Part shown: positions 19,276 through 26,224 of the stretch, in pieces | How positions within the stretch are numbered: the stretch's first letter is position 1 | How the letters are laid out: every line of letters begins with the position of its first letter | IMG/VR virus record: IMGVR_UViG_3300023284_000316 | Span: 1 to 27,439 of that record | Origin: a virus | Direction: 5' to 3' (one strand) | DNA length: 27,439 bases | Notes under the pieces: model-generated | Seen by the model: the letters and a program-made list of their open reading frames with translations, nothing else | Told to the model about the DNA's origin: nothing | Databases searched by the model: none | Made by a program: the position numbers and the translations under genes

Positions 19276-20696
19276 ACCGTTGTGACACATGCCCTGGCAA
19301 CACCCGCTTCATACCCGGTGACGGACCCGACGACGCCGACGTGCTATGTGTAGGTGAAGCTCCTGGTAAGGAAGAAGATAAGACCGGCATCCCATTCATC
19401 GGAAAGGCTGGTCGCGAGTTCAACGAGAATTATCTGCCCCTAGCGGGATTGAAACGACCTAATGTGTACGTCACCAATGTACGCAAGTGCCGCCCCGAAC
19501 AAAACCGCACACCTACAGACAAGGAAGCACGATCATGTGCGACCGCATACCTCTCAGATGAACTCGAACGGGTTCAACCCACCTACCTGATACTCATGGG
19601 GGCTACCGCCTGTAAGCTGCTTCCAGACCCACTTGACCTGGAAACTCAGCACGGTATCCCCCTCCCATCCTCGGTGTTCGATTGGACCGGATGGGTCATC
19701 CCGATGTACCACCCGGCGGCAGGGTTGCATACCACGGCCATGATGCAGCCGATCCTTGAGGACTGGGCGAACCTGAGACAGTGGTTTGAGACCGGGGTCT
19801 GGCAGTGGGCCATGGACGAGTACGAGACCCACGACTACCGGCATTGCAAGTCGATGAATCAGGTGGATGAATACTTTGAGCAGTATTCTCCAATGGAGAT
19901 CATCGGTGGGGATACGGAGAGCCACGGTATAGAGGACTGGTCCATTCAGACATCCACGGCACCTGGCACCGGCATCATGATTCTTGAAAAGGACAAGGCC
20001 ACGATGGACCGGCTGGGTCTGTGGCTATACAAACACATCGTACTCTGGGGCAGCGATCCCCTCGGCTCCGAGCTGGCGCTACATAATGCACCGGTAGATT
20101 TGCGTCAGTTCGAGCGCATCATCGGGTGCCCGTTCCCTTATCGAGACACGATGCAGGAGGCATACCACCTCGGGAACCTGCCTCAAGGACTCAAGCCGCT
20201 AGCGTACAGGCTTCTGGGCGTCCGCATGACGAGCTGGAAGGAGACCGTACAAGGTGCCAGCCGTGACGCACTCTGCGCGTGGATTGTCCAGGCCAGTATG
20301 GAGGCCCAGGAGAAGCTCACGGTGATCAAGAAGAGGTTCCACAAAACAACGGGTAAACCACTTCAAGATGGGGTCACTAAGTCACTGGAAGAAAAGAAGT
20401 TAGATCACCTACTGACCTATGCAATCAAGAATGATGACTATGATGTCTGGTCACGGATTGATGAGTACCGGGATGAGTGGAACTTGTTGTTTGATAAGGA
20501 GATAGGGGAGATTCCGGTGCTTGGGATAGGGAACATGACCCTTGAAAACGCGAAAAACTATGCCGTTCTGGATGCTGATGTCGAGTTACGGGTGGCTTTG
20601 GCTCTGAAGACGCAGCGTAGGTACACCAGCGCGAATATTTGGGGTGTTTCGGAGGACGATATGGACCCCCTTTACACCCCTGAGATGGCCGGGTGA
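19272..20696 (+). CDS. uracil-DNA glycosylase fused to DnaQ-like 3'-5' exonuclease
   Basis: 474 residues, TTG start. Residues 1-175 are a family 4-type UDG with GEAPGKEEDKTGIPFIGKAG at 29-48, VTNVRKCRPEQNRTP and MYHPAA. Cysteines 4, 7, 73 and 89 are placed as in the 4Fe-4S enzymes. Residues 205-450 are a proofreading-type exonuclease: DTE at 214-216, HNAPVDLRQF near 271-280 and YAVLDADVEL near 430-440. It ends where the polymerase domain would normally begin; that domain is a separate gene at 22788. UDG removes uracil, and the exonuclease would serve the phage polymerase. A fused UDG-exonuclease is unusual. Confidence 0.9.
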   Translation: MNRCDTCPGNTRFIPGDGPDDADVLCVGEAPGKEEDKTGIPFIGKAGREFNENYLPLAGLKRPNVYVTNVRKCRPEQNRTPTDKEARSCATAYLSDELERVQPTYLILMGATACKLLPDPLDLETQHGIPLPSSVFDWTGWVIPMYHPAAGLHTTAMMQPILEDWANLRQWFETGVWQWAMDEYETHDYRHCKSMNQVDEYFEQYSPMEIIGGDTESHGIEDWSIQTSTAPGTGIMILEKDKATMDRLGLWLYKHIVLWGSDPLGSELALHNAPVDLRQFERIIGCPFPYRDTMQEAYHLGNLPQGLKPLAYRLLGVRMTSWKETVQGASRDALCAWIVQASMEAQEKLTVIKKRFHKTTGKPLQDGVTKSLEEKKLDHLLTYAIKNDDYDVWSRIDEYRDEWNLLFDKEIGEIPVLGIGNMTLENAKNYAVLDADVELRVALALKTQRRYTSANIWGVSEDDMDPLYTPEMAG

Positions 20697-21208
20697 GACC
20701 TCAAGCGGCCTCAATCCGGCGGTGGAGGGTGTATTTCAAACTCTTGGAGTCCACGGGAGGCTCCCTGGAGCTGTTCGACTTCGAGTTCTTGGCCCGAGAT
20801 GAGGGGGTCACGATGAGGACTATCAAGAGGGACTTGGAGATGTGGACCCGGATTACCGAGTTCAATGTAGAGGAGAGTCGGGTCTTGACTGGGGATAGTG
20901 GACAGGCACGAGCGACGTGGAGGGTGGTGATGCCGCCCAAGGCAGTCCTGAAGTGGTGGAGGGGGAAGATGGAAGTCCTACGTATGATCGAGGTGTCGGC
21001 TAAGTACTGCTCGAAGTGTGGTCGTACTCGGAGGGCCGACGAGTTCGGTAGGGATAGGTCGAAGAGAGATGGCCTACAGCATTACTGCGCGGAGTGTCTG
21101 AATAAGATCGCCAAGAAGGTTTACCAGAAGGACCTGAAGAAGTCACGACGGCAGAGGTTGGAGACTCAGAAGCGATACTTGAAGAGGCTCAAGAGGACAG
21201 AAAAATGA
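20693..21208 (+). CDS. winged-helix-like protein with HNH-type zinc motif
   Basis: 171 residues, GTG start overlapping the UDG stop. The N-terminal 90 residues (FKLLESTGGSLELFDFEFLA, TMRTIKRDLEMW) look like a winged helix. Residues 102-145 contain YCSKCGRTRRADEFGRD, then DGLQHYCAECL, the zinc motif C-x2-C ... C-x2-C that starts many HNH-type phage proteins. The tail is very basic. No complete H-N-H catalytic set is visible, so it may only bind DNA. Confidence 0.65.
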   Translation: MRPQAASIRRWRVYFKLLESTGGSLELFDFEFLARDEGVTMRTIKRDLEMWTRITEFNVEESRVLTGDSGQARATWRVVMPPKAVLKWWRGKMEVLRMIEVSAKYCSKCGRTRRADEFGRDRSKRDGLQHYCAECLNKIAKKVYQKDLKKSRRQRLETQKRYLKRLKRTEK

Positions 21209-21489
21209 GAGTGGTTGACTGGGATTACTACTCCGGGCACTGGAGCCTGACCATCGGGTTCACCAATCGCACGTTCATCATGTTCAGGTTAGCAGCTGGG
21301 CTGATGTTCTTCAGAATATGTGGACGTGGGCTGTGGTTTGCCAGCTACAGGTCACACCAGCCCCTGTTTAGTGAGAGGTATGGATACCGAGTCGTGCTGT
21401 TCCGATGGACGAATTGGTGGAGGGTGTGCTGGCTTGAAAACTTGAAGCCTATCAAAACCAAACCCCAATTACTGAGGCTGGTGAAATAA
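21205..21489 (+). CDS. conserved phage protein of the G.GL.F ... FSERYGYR type
   Basis: 94 residues, ATGA-coupled. FRICGRGLWFASYRSHQPLF followed by SERYGYRVVLF matches a small phage family written 'f.i.GrGl...r...plFSeRyG'. The protein is rich in Trp and Arg. The N-terminal hydrophobic segment (LAAGLMFFRI) is too short and interrupted for a clear membrane helix. Function unknown. It belongs to the string of small genes separating exonuclease and polymerase. Confidence 0.75.
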   Translation: MRVVDWDYYSGHWSLTIGFTNRTFIMFRLAAGLMFFRICGRGLWFASYRSHQPLFSERYGYRVVLFRWTNWWRVCWLENLKPIKTKPQLLRLVK

Positions 21490-21644
21490 TGGAACAAGTC
21501 AAACAAGAGTCTAACGTCTTGGACCCGGAGGAAGGCTACCCGTACAAGATAATGATCTGTGATTTTTGGGTGCTATGTACTGACCCGGAGGCGGTCATCC
21601 AACTAGCCGCAGCCTACGGCACGCCGAGAGGGAGTAAGAAATGA
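21489..21644 (+). CDS. 51-residue acidic hypothetical protein
   Basis: A short ORF starting on the last base of the previous stop and overlapping the next ATG (ATGA). The sequence MEQVKQESNVLDPEEGYPYK continues as a strand containing IMICDFWVLCTD and a short helix. No RBS better than CTGGTG is seen. Its fit in an otherwise gapless operon, using both neighbours' boundaries, is the main support. Function unknown. Confidence 0.5.
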   Translation: MEQVKQESNVLDPEEGYPYKIMICDFWVLCTDPEAVIQLAAAYGTPRGSKK

Positions 21645-21838
21645 TCCTCCTCCCCATAGGCGACATGATCCTCGTGGAAGGAAGGCCATACCTCTACGCC
21701 GTACTAACAGAGTGGGATGGAGATGGGCAGATATCTGCTTATCCCTTGACCGTGAGGAGAACCCCATTCTGGGAGTCACTACTGATCGAGTATCCCGATG
21801 GGCTAGTGGAGTTCACTACTGGGATATATCAATCATGA
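21641..21838 (+). CDS. hypothetical beta-rich protein
   Basis: 65 residues, ATGA overlap with the gene before. Strands alternate through the chain (MILLPIGDMILVEGRPYLYA, QISAYPLTVRR, LIEYPDGLVEFTTGIY), suggesting a small barrel. RBS AGAGGGAG. No family recognised. It overlaps the next gene's ATG by four bases. Confidence 0.55.
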   Translation: MILLPIGDMILVEGRPYLYAVLTEWDGDGQISAYPLTVRRTPFWESLLIEYPDGLVEFTTGIYQS

Positions 21839-22020
21839 AGATACACAGACACGCACCATGGACCCTCATCGTAGTCCGCAAACGTCGCTGGCTCTATACG
21901 TACTTCAACCGTAGGTTCTCCAAACACGAGCACCGATGGCCAGTCGTCATACTACCAGAGGAGACCTATGGGAAGGTGCTGGAGTATGCAGCTCGACATG
22001 GGAGGTTTCCATTAGGATGA
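21835..22020 (+). CDS. small basic hypothetical protein
   Basis: 61 residues starting at ATG 21835; the longer frame back to 21712 lies inside the previous gene. It is very basic and aromatic: HRHAPWTLIVVRKRRWLYTY, then FNRRFSKHEHRWPVVILPEE and a short C-terminal helix. Histidines and arginines suggest nucleic-acid binding, but nothing specific can be named. ATGA-coupled to both sides. Confidence 0.55.
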   Translation: MKIHRHAPWTLIVVRKRRWLYTYFNRRFSKHEHRWPVVILPEETYGKVLEYAARHGRFPLG

Positions 22021-22229
22021 GTCTCTTCGGTAAGTGTAAGGACGGAGCGGACTGCATTGTGATCTTTGTTTGTCAAAACGGTGTCAAATCTACACGGGGT
22101 TACTGCGAGAGGTGTGAGACCTTCTATACAATACAGTCCACCTGCCTCTACCCATTTGAGGACATCAGACCGTACACACCTTCCAGCTTGGAGAAGGAAG
22201 ACATACTAAATTCCATGAGGCGAACATGA
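22017..22229 (+). CDS. small cysteine-rich protein beginning MSLFG
   Basis: 70 residues. It contains CKDGADC, FVCQNG, CERC and a lone Cys, giving six cysteines in the first half. YCERCETFYT is a typical half of a zinc ribbon. Its first codons (ATGAGTCTCTTCGGT) match those of the polymerase N-terminal remnant at 22226 at 14 of 15 bases. GGGAGG lies upstream. Function unknown. Confidence 0.6.
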   Translation: MSLFGKCKDGADCIVIFVCQNGVKSTRGYCERCETFYTIQSTCLYPFEDIRPYTPSSLEKEDILNSMRRT

Positions 22230-22279
22230 GCCTCTTCGGTGACATAAACCTTCCAGGGGCACCGGACCTGTACCTATGA
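22226..22279 (+). pseudogene. remnant of a polymerase N-terminus
   Basis: A 17-codon ORF, MSLFGDINLPGAPDLYL, matches the start of the intact polymerase at 22788 (ALFGGIKLPGAPALEN) at 10 of 14 positions, with many synonymous differences. It ends where the HNH gene begins (ATGA overlap at 22276). It looks like the 5' end of an older or foreign polymerase gene cut off by, or carried in with, the HNH element. Confidence 0.75.
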
Positions 22280-22788
22280 AGAAACGTCGGCTGATTACAA
22301 TGACGGAGAAGGACAAAGATCGATTCTGGTCCAAGGTGGATAAGAGTGGTGGGCCTGATTCCTGCTGGCCATGGATGGCAGCTCGACTGAAACCACTTGG
22401 ATACGGGATTTTCATGTTGTCAGGAAAAACAGTCCGGGCCAACAGAGTCTCCCTAACATTAGAAATCGGCTCTATTCCAGATGAATTGAATGCCTGCCAC
22501 CACTGTGACAACCCACCCTGCTGCAATCAAGCCCATCTCTTCGCTGGGACTATGAAACAAAACCTACAAGATGCTTCATCCAAAGGCCGCTGTGCCGTAC
22601 AACGCTATCCGGGACTAACTCAGGGGGAAAATAATGGTTCCGCGAAGCTAAATGATCTACAGGTGCTTGAGATATTCCATTCCTCTAAGCAGTCGGTGGT
22701 GTTGGCCAAACAGTACGGTGTGGACCGGCAGAGCATAGAACGTATATGGGGTGGACGAACTTGGTCCCATCTGACAGGGGCACGATAG
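22276..22788 (+). CDS. HNH homing endonuclease
   Basis: 170 residues. The N-terminal catalytic part has RFWSKVDKSGGPDSCWPWMA, GYGIF, ANRVSLTLEIG, ACHHCDNPPCCNQAHLFAGT and QNLQDASSKGR. This is the HNH pattern of phage homing endonucleases (C-W-x-W, H-x-C-D-x-P-x-C, N-x2-H-L, G-T, N-x2-D). The C-terminal part (GENNGSAKLNDLQVLEIF, then LAKQYGVDRQSIERIWGGRTW) is the usual DNA-recognition helix-turn-helix. It sits between a polymerase N-terminal remnant and the intact polymerase gene, the classic niche of such mobile genes. Its TAG shares a base with the polymerase GTG. Confidence 0.92.
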   Translation: MKKRRLITMTEKDKDRFWSKVDKSGGPDSCWPWMAARLKPLGYGIFMLSGKTVRANRVSLTLEIGSIPDELNACHHCDNPPCCNQAHLFAGTMKQNLQDASSKGRCAVQRYPGLTQGENNGSAKLNDLQVLEIFHSSKQSVVLAKQYGVDRQSIERIWGGRTWSHLTGAR

Positions 22789-24227
22789 TGGCACTCTTTG
22801 GCGGGATTAAATTACCGGGGGCACCAGCTCTTGAGAACATCAGGCGTCTCGATCTAATGCCTATGGCCATGTCCGCTGAGATGACGACCTATGGCATGGC
22901 TATAGACAAGGAGTGGTTCGCCACGGTCACCGAGCAGCTCGATGAAGAGATGGAGGAGCTGAAGGCAGAGATCTGTCTGGAGATACCCTACTCCAAGTTG
23001 GACGAGTTCATTGCCCGATCCAAATTGGATGAGACTTCCCACCTCCCCATGAATGTAGAGTCTACAGATCAGATCCGGTATCTGATGTTCGACGTGCTGG
23101 GTATTGGTCGCGGTCGCAACCTGAAGCTGACTAAGAAAGGTGACAAGATCTCTACGGGGAAGAAGCAGCTTGAGAAGCTGAAGAGAGACCACCCGATGGT
23201 CCAGAAAGTTCTGGACTATAGAGAGCGGTCCAAACTAAAGGGGACTTATGGTGAGAAGCTCCCCCTCATTGCCAAGCACCACCCAAAGGATAATTGCTGG
23301 TGTGGCATCCCTCACTTCGATGAGACATGGAGGATACACAGTGAACTACTTTGGACTCGGACTTCTACTGGGCGCGGTGCTTCAAAGAACCCTAACCTCC
23401 AGAACATCCCAGCGAGAACGGAACTTGGAAGACAAATACGTCGCGGTTTCATTGCAAGCCCAGGGACGGAGATCGTCGGGTGTGATTACAGTCAGATCGA
23501 AATGCGGATGGGTGGACACTATAGTCAAGACGATAACCTTCTACGAATCTTCAGACTGGGGCTTGATCCTCACACCGATACCGCGAAGAGAGCCTTCCGA
23601 GTAGAGAAGCCGGATAAACTCACGCAGCGCGACCCCTGTAAGAACGTGAACTTCGGTGTGTTCTACGGGCTAGCTGCTGAGGGTCTGTTCGACCTGATGA
23701 TGGTGACCTACGCCACGGCAGGGATGGATATTCCTGATTGGTTGACGCTGGAGTGGTGCGACCAGTTTATTAAGGACTGGTTCAAGCTGTATCCCGGAGT
23801 GATGGAGTATCTGGAGGAGCAGTATTACCGCGCCAGGAGGTACGGGGTGGTGTGGACACTGTTCGGTAGGATCAGACGGGTGCCTGAAGTGAGGAGTGTT
23901 CATAGTTACGTACAGAGCCAGGGGTTGAGGCAGGCCGGGAACATGCCGATACAGGGGACGTGCGCGGATATCATGAGGCTGGCTATGGCCATGGTGCATG
24001 TGGAAGTGGTGCTGCCGTTAAGGAAGGAAGGGATATTTGTCAGGCCATTGATGACGATTCACGATGAGTTGCTGCTGGAAGTGGAGGCGAGGTACGGGGA
24101 TATCGTGCTGGCTATGGTGGAGGGCGTGATGAGTAAGGTGATGTTTGATAAGGATGAAGAGGTGGATAGGTGCGCGGTTCCTATAGTGGCTTCAGGCCAT
24201 GTTATGAATCGCTGGACGAAAGAATAA
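22788..24227 (+). CDS. family A DNA polymerase, polymerase domain only
   Basis: 479 residues from GTG 22788; an in-frame ATG at 22746 lies inside the HNH gene and is unlikely. Motif A is VGCDYSQIEMRM (Asp at about 233). Motif B is QRDPCKNVNFGVFYG (R281, K285, F289, Y293). Motif C is TIHDELLLEV (HDE at 425-427). Phe at 289 matches E. coli Pol I rather than T7. QGTCADIMRLAM near 390 is also conserved. CWCGIPHFDETW near 171 is a small insertion with a C-x-C pair. It has no 3'-5' or 5'-3' exonuclease; proofreading would come from the gene at 19272. It is the replicative polymerase of the phage. Confidence 0.92.
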   Translation: MALFGGIKLPGAPALENIRRLDLMPMAMSAEMTTYGMAIDKEWFATVTEQLDEEMEELKAEICLEIPYSKLDEFIARSKLDETSHLPMNVESTDQIRYLMFDVLGIGRGRNLKLTKKGDKISTGKKQLEKLKRDHPMVQKVLDYRERSKLKGTYGEKLPLIAKHHPKDNCWCGIPHFDETWRIHSELLWTRTSTGRGASKNPNLQNIPARTELGRQIRRGFIASPGTEIVGCDYSQIEMRMGGHYSQDDNLLRIFRLGLDPHTDTAKRAFRVEKPDKLTQRDPCKNVNFGVFYGLAAEGLFDLMMVTYATAGMDIPDWLTLEWCDQFIKDWFKLYPGVMEYLEEQYYRARRYGVVWTLFGRIRRVPEVRSVHSYVQSQGLRQAGNMPIQGTCADIMRLAMAMVHVEVVLPLRKEGIFVRPLMTIHDELLLEVEARYGDIVLAMVEGVMSKVMFDKDEEVDRCAVPIVASGHVMNRWTKE

Positions 24228-24239
24228 GGAGACTAAAAA

Positions 24240-24719
24240 ATGAACGACACCAGCAACCAGCAGTGCCACTACGATGCTAAAGCCGACGCTTGTTGGTGGG
24301 CAGACTGCCCGAGGGTACAGCCGGGGTTCAATATGAATAGCCCCTGTCCACTATCATGGGTGACGGAGGGCTGGAAGGGGACTCGCCTCGCCTTAGAGGA
24401 GGAGCGCAGGTCTGAGAGGAGGCGACACGAAGAGGCAGTACAGGCTGTACTAAATCAAGCGAAGGATGACGCGAACCACCCGTCACACTACACGTTCGGG
24501 CAGTATGAAGTGATCGACGTTCTAGATGACTGGTTCCCTACTGATCCCTACGAGTGGACGATCACCAAGTATGTCGCTCGGGCGAAGCATAAGGGGCAAC
24601 AGATTAAGGATTTGAAGAAGGCACAGTTCTATCTGAATAGACGGATAGAACAACTTGAAATGGAGGCAAACAGAGATGTCAAAGGCACAGACGAAGGCAC
24701 CGGCAGTCAACAAACGTGA
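24240..24719 (+). CDS. DUF3310-domain protein with cysteine-rich N-terminus
   Basis: 159 residues. The C-terminal part from about 78 is a DUF3310 domain: NHPSHYTFGQYEVIDVLDDW, then TKYVARAKHKGQQIKDLKKA and FYLNRRIEQLE. This domain is found in many phages (SaV-like) and described as nucleotide-kinase-like, though its activity is not settled. The N-terminal 40 residues carry four cysteines (CHYDAKADACWWADCP ... CPLSW), an added metal-like module. A charged helix (LEEERRSERRRHEEAV) links the two. RBS AAGGAGAC. Confidence 0.85.
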   Translation: MNDTSNQQCHYDAKADACWWADCPRVQPGFNMNSPCPLSWVTEGWKGTRLALEEERRSERRRHEEAVQAVLNQAKDDANHPSHYTFGQYEVIDVLDDWFPTDPYEWTITKYVARAKHKGQQIKDLKKAQFYLNRRIEQLEMEANRDVKGTDEGTGSQQT

Positions 24720-25074
24720 GCTGCCGGAACGGTATAAAGGTGCGAAGGGTGCTGCTGATCTCATCAAGGAGGGTATTGAACTCAAGCAGCAGTTGGATAA
24801 GAAGATCGAGGGCAGTCCCGCATGGAGGCTGGAGATCATCAAGGATGAACTGAACTCGATTCAACAGAGTAATGAACTGGAGGGGTTAAGGACAGGGAGG
24901 TTCGTGTTCATTGGCAAGCTGTTCGATGGGAGGGTGAGCACGAATCTCGAAGTGGTGAAGGTTACGCTGGTCGAGAGGGGTGTGGACATCAAGGTCGTGA
25001 AAGCAGCATTCGCTGCGGGCACGAAGGAGGGTAGTCCCTTCTGGAAGCGCGAGTTCTCAGAGATCAAGGAATAG
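24676..25074 (+). CDS. hypothetical protein ending the main operon
   Basis: 132 residues. ATG 24676 is preceded by GGAGGC at about 10 bases, and the frame overlaps the DUF3310 gene by 44 bases. Lys-rich helices dominate the first 65 residues (ADLIKEGIELKQQLDKKIEG, WRLEIIKDELNSIQQSNEL). Strands and a basic C-terminus follow (RFVFIGKLFDGRVSTNLEVV, FWKREFSEIKE). A coiled coil is likely. No family recognised. It is the last plus-strand phage gene before the convergent minus-strand genes. Confidence 0.65.
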   Translation: MSKAQTKAPAVNKRELPERYKGAKGAADLIKEGIELKQQLDKKIEGSPAWRLEIIKDELNSIQQSNELEGLRTGRFVFIGKLFDGRVSTNLEVVKVTLVERGVDIKVVKAAFAAGTKEGSPFWKREFSEIKE

Positions 25075-25195
25075 GCATTGTAGGGTGGTCTGGCTCGAAA
25101 GAGGGACAGGGAAGGTTACGGTAGGTCAATGTGCAACGGATTTAGTTGTACCAAGTCCAATCACTTCCTGAGAGAAGCTCTACGATAAGGTAGGC

Positions 25196-25247
25196 GGCTG
25201 GGTATTAGAGGGTGCTTGACAGCACTTTGTCAACTCGAACCCCAGCC
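25196..25247. terminator. nested hairpin between convergent operons
   Basis: GGCTGGG (25196-25202) pairs perfectly with CCCAGCC (25241-25247), and inside it TTGACA (25216-25221) pairs perfectly with TGTCAA (25228-25233). It lies between the end of the plus-strand operon (25074) and the end of the minus-strand lipoprotein gene (25259). That is where a bidirectional terminator would be, but there is no T-run on either side. The rest of 25075-25258 shows nothing else I can name. Confidence 0.45.
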
Positions 25248-25258
25248 ACTTACTGAAA

Positions 25259-25447
25259 CTAATTGGTCTCCTCCTCGGTCTCCTCTACTTCCTCCCCCGT
25301 CTCGACCGGAGCCGCCTCTTCTTCTACGACTTCCTCTTCTACGGCTTCTTCAACAACCTCTTCGGAAACCCCTTCAGTCTCAACCTCGGGCGCTCCTGGA
25401 CAACCTATCAGGAATACCAACATCAGAAAAACGATTGATAGTCTCAT
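25259..25447 (-). CDS. small lipoprotein with acidic tail
   Basis: 62 residues. The N-terminus MRLSIVFLMLVFLIGC has a short basic start, a hydrophobic core and the lipobox L-I-G-C with Cys16. It would be lipidated and, with Pro at +2, sent on to the outer membrane in Gram-negatives. The mature part is almost entirely Glu and Val (EEVVEEAVEEEVVEEE ...) with no structure of its own. GGAGG precedes the ATG on the minus strand. Small phage lipoproteins include receptor-blocking exclusion proteins and outer spanins. No spanin partner is seen here, and its place beside virion genes would suit exclusion (inference). Confidence 0.8.
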   Translation of the reverse strand: MRLSIVFLMLVFLIGCPGAPEVETEGVSEEVVEEAVEEEVVEEEAAPVETGEEVEETEEETN

Positions 25448-25454
25448 GATCCTC

Positions 25455-25479
25455 CTTATGGATCGGTCTTATGGATCGG
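25455..25479. repeat. 12-bp direct repeat, 13-bp period
   Basis: CTTATGGATCGG occurs at 25455-25466 and again at 25468-25479. It spans the stop of the virion-type gene and the RBS region of the lipoprotein gene on the minus strand. Confidence 0.8.
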
Positions 25480-26224
25480 GTATCAGGGCCAATGTAACCA
25501 TAGCCTTGGCAAGAGAGGTAGCTCCAATCCCCTGTGCTCTGACTTGTATGTCAGTGCCAGAAGGTATCTTGCGGAATGGAACTATACGGTTGAGTACGAT
25601 GGGTGCGCTCTGTACAAAGAACTCACCGACTGCGAGGAGCAGGCCACCATCCAGTCTGGATACGACCTGATACTCAGTAGTCTTGTTCGTCTCTCCAGTG
25701 AAGATCGCGTTGACCAGATACGCAGACATGCCGTATTGAATAGTATACAGACCGGAATGGGAGATGTTGATGCCGATCTCGACCACATCGTAGATCGTAG
25801 CCGGTACGCCTGCGGTGATCGAGCCTTCACCCACGTAGACTTTGCCCTCATTCGATCCGGTCGCTCCTGCGGACAGTCCGATCAAACGGAGAATCCGATA
25901 GAACTGATTAGTCAGGGTCACGCCCGTCTGACCATTGAGAGCCACGACCTCCCTGACATTATTGAAGTCCGTATCCAGACCATGCACCAGAACAGTACGA
26001 AGTCCGCTGCCGGATGGGTTGGCGTCGTTCGCGTCAGCCGAGGAGATGGTCATGGTGGTGAGCGCAGAGGGGTATACATAGATTCCTCCCTCCGGCCACA
26101 CCGTCTCGAATGTCCCATTAGGCAGACCGTCGTTGGAACCGATGAACGACACAAGACCATCGGGGTCCTGAAGACCCGAGTAGTTCAGGTATTGACGGTT
26201 GTGATCGTCTTGCGGAAGTGGCAT
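25469..26224 (-). CDS. virion-type structural protein (unassigned)
   Basis: 251 residues, beta-rich and Gly/Thr/Ser-rich, with no cysteine and no signal peptide. It contains GLVSFIGSNDGLPNGTFETV, RTVLVHGLDTDFNNVREVVA, LNGQTGVTLTNQFYRILRL and a C-terminal strand region ending MVTLALIPDP. The style (repeated short strands, VPF-K-IPSGTDIQVRAQG) is that of phage tail or capsid-surface proteins. A precise role is not shown. It starts right after the stop of the upstream gene, so the two are one operon transcribed towards the lipoprotein. Confidence 0.6.
   Translation of the reverse strand: MPLPQDDHNRQYLNYSGLQDPDGLVSFIGSNDGLPNGTFETVWPEGGIYVYPSALTTMTISSADANDANPSGSGLRTVLVHGLDTDFNNVREVVALNGQTGVTLTNQFYRILRLIGLSAGATGSNEGKVYVGEGSITAGVPATIYDVVEIGINISHSGLYTIQYGMSAYLVNAIFTGETNKTTEYQVVSRLDGGLLLAVGEFFVQSAPIVLNRIVPFRKIPSGTDIQVRAQGIGATSLAKAMVTLALIPDP

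Noticed and set aside
22746-22787. N-terminal extension of the polymerase from ATG 22746
   Set aside because: It lies wholly inside the HNH gene. The GTG at 22788 matches the start of the duplicated N-terminus and the one-base overlap typical of this genome.
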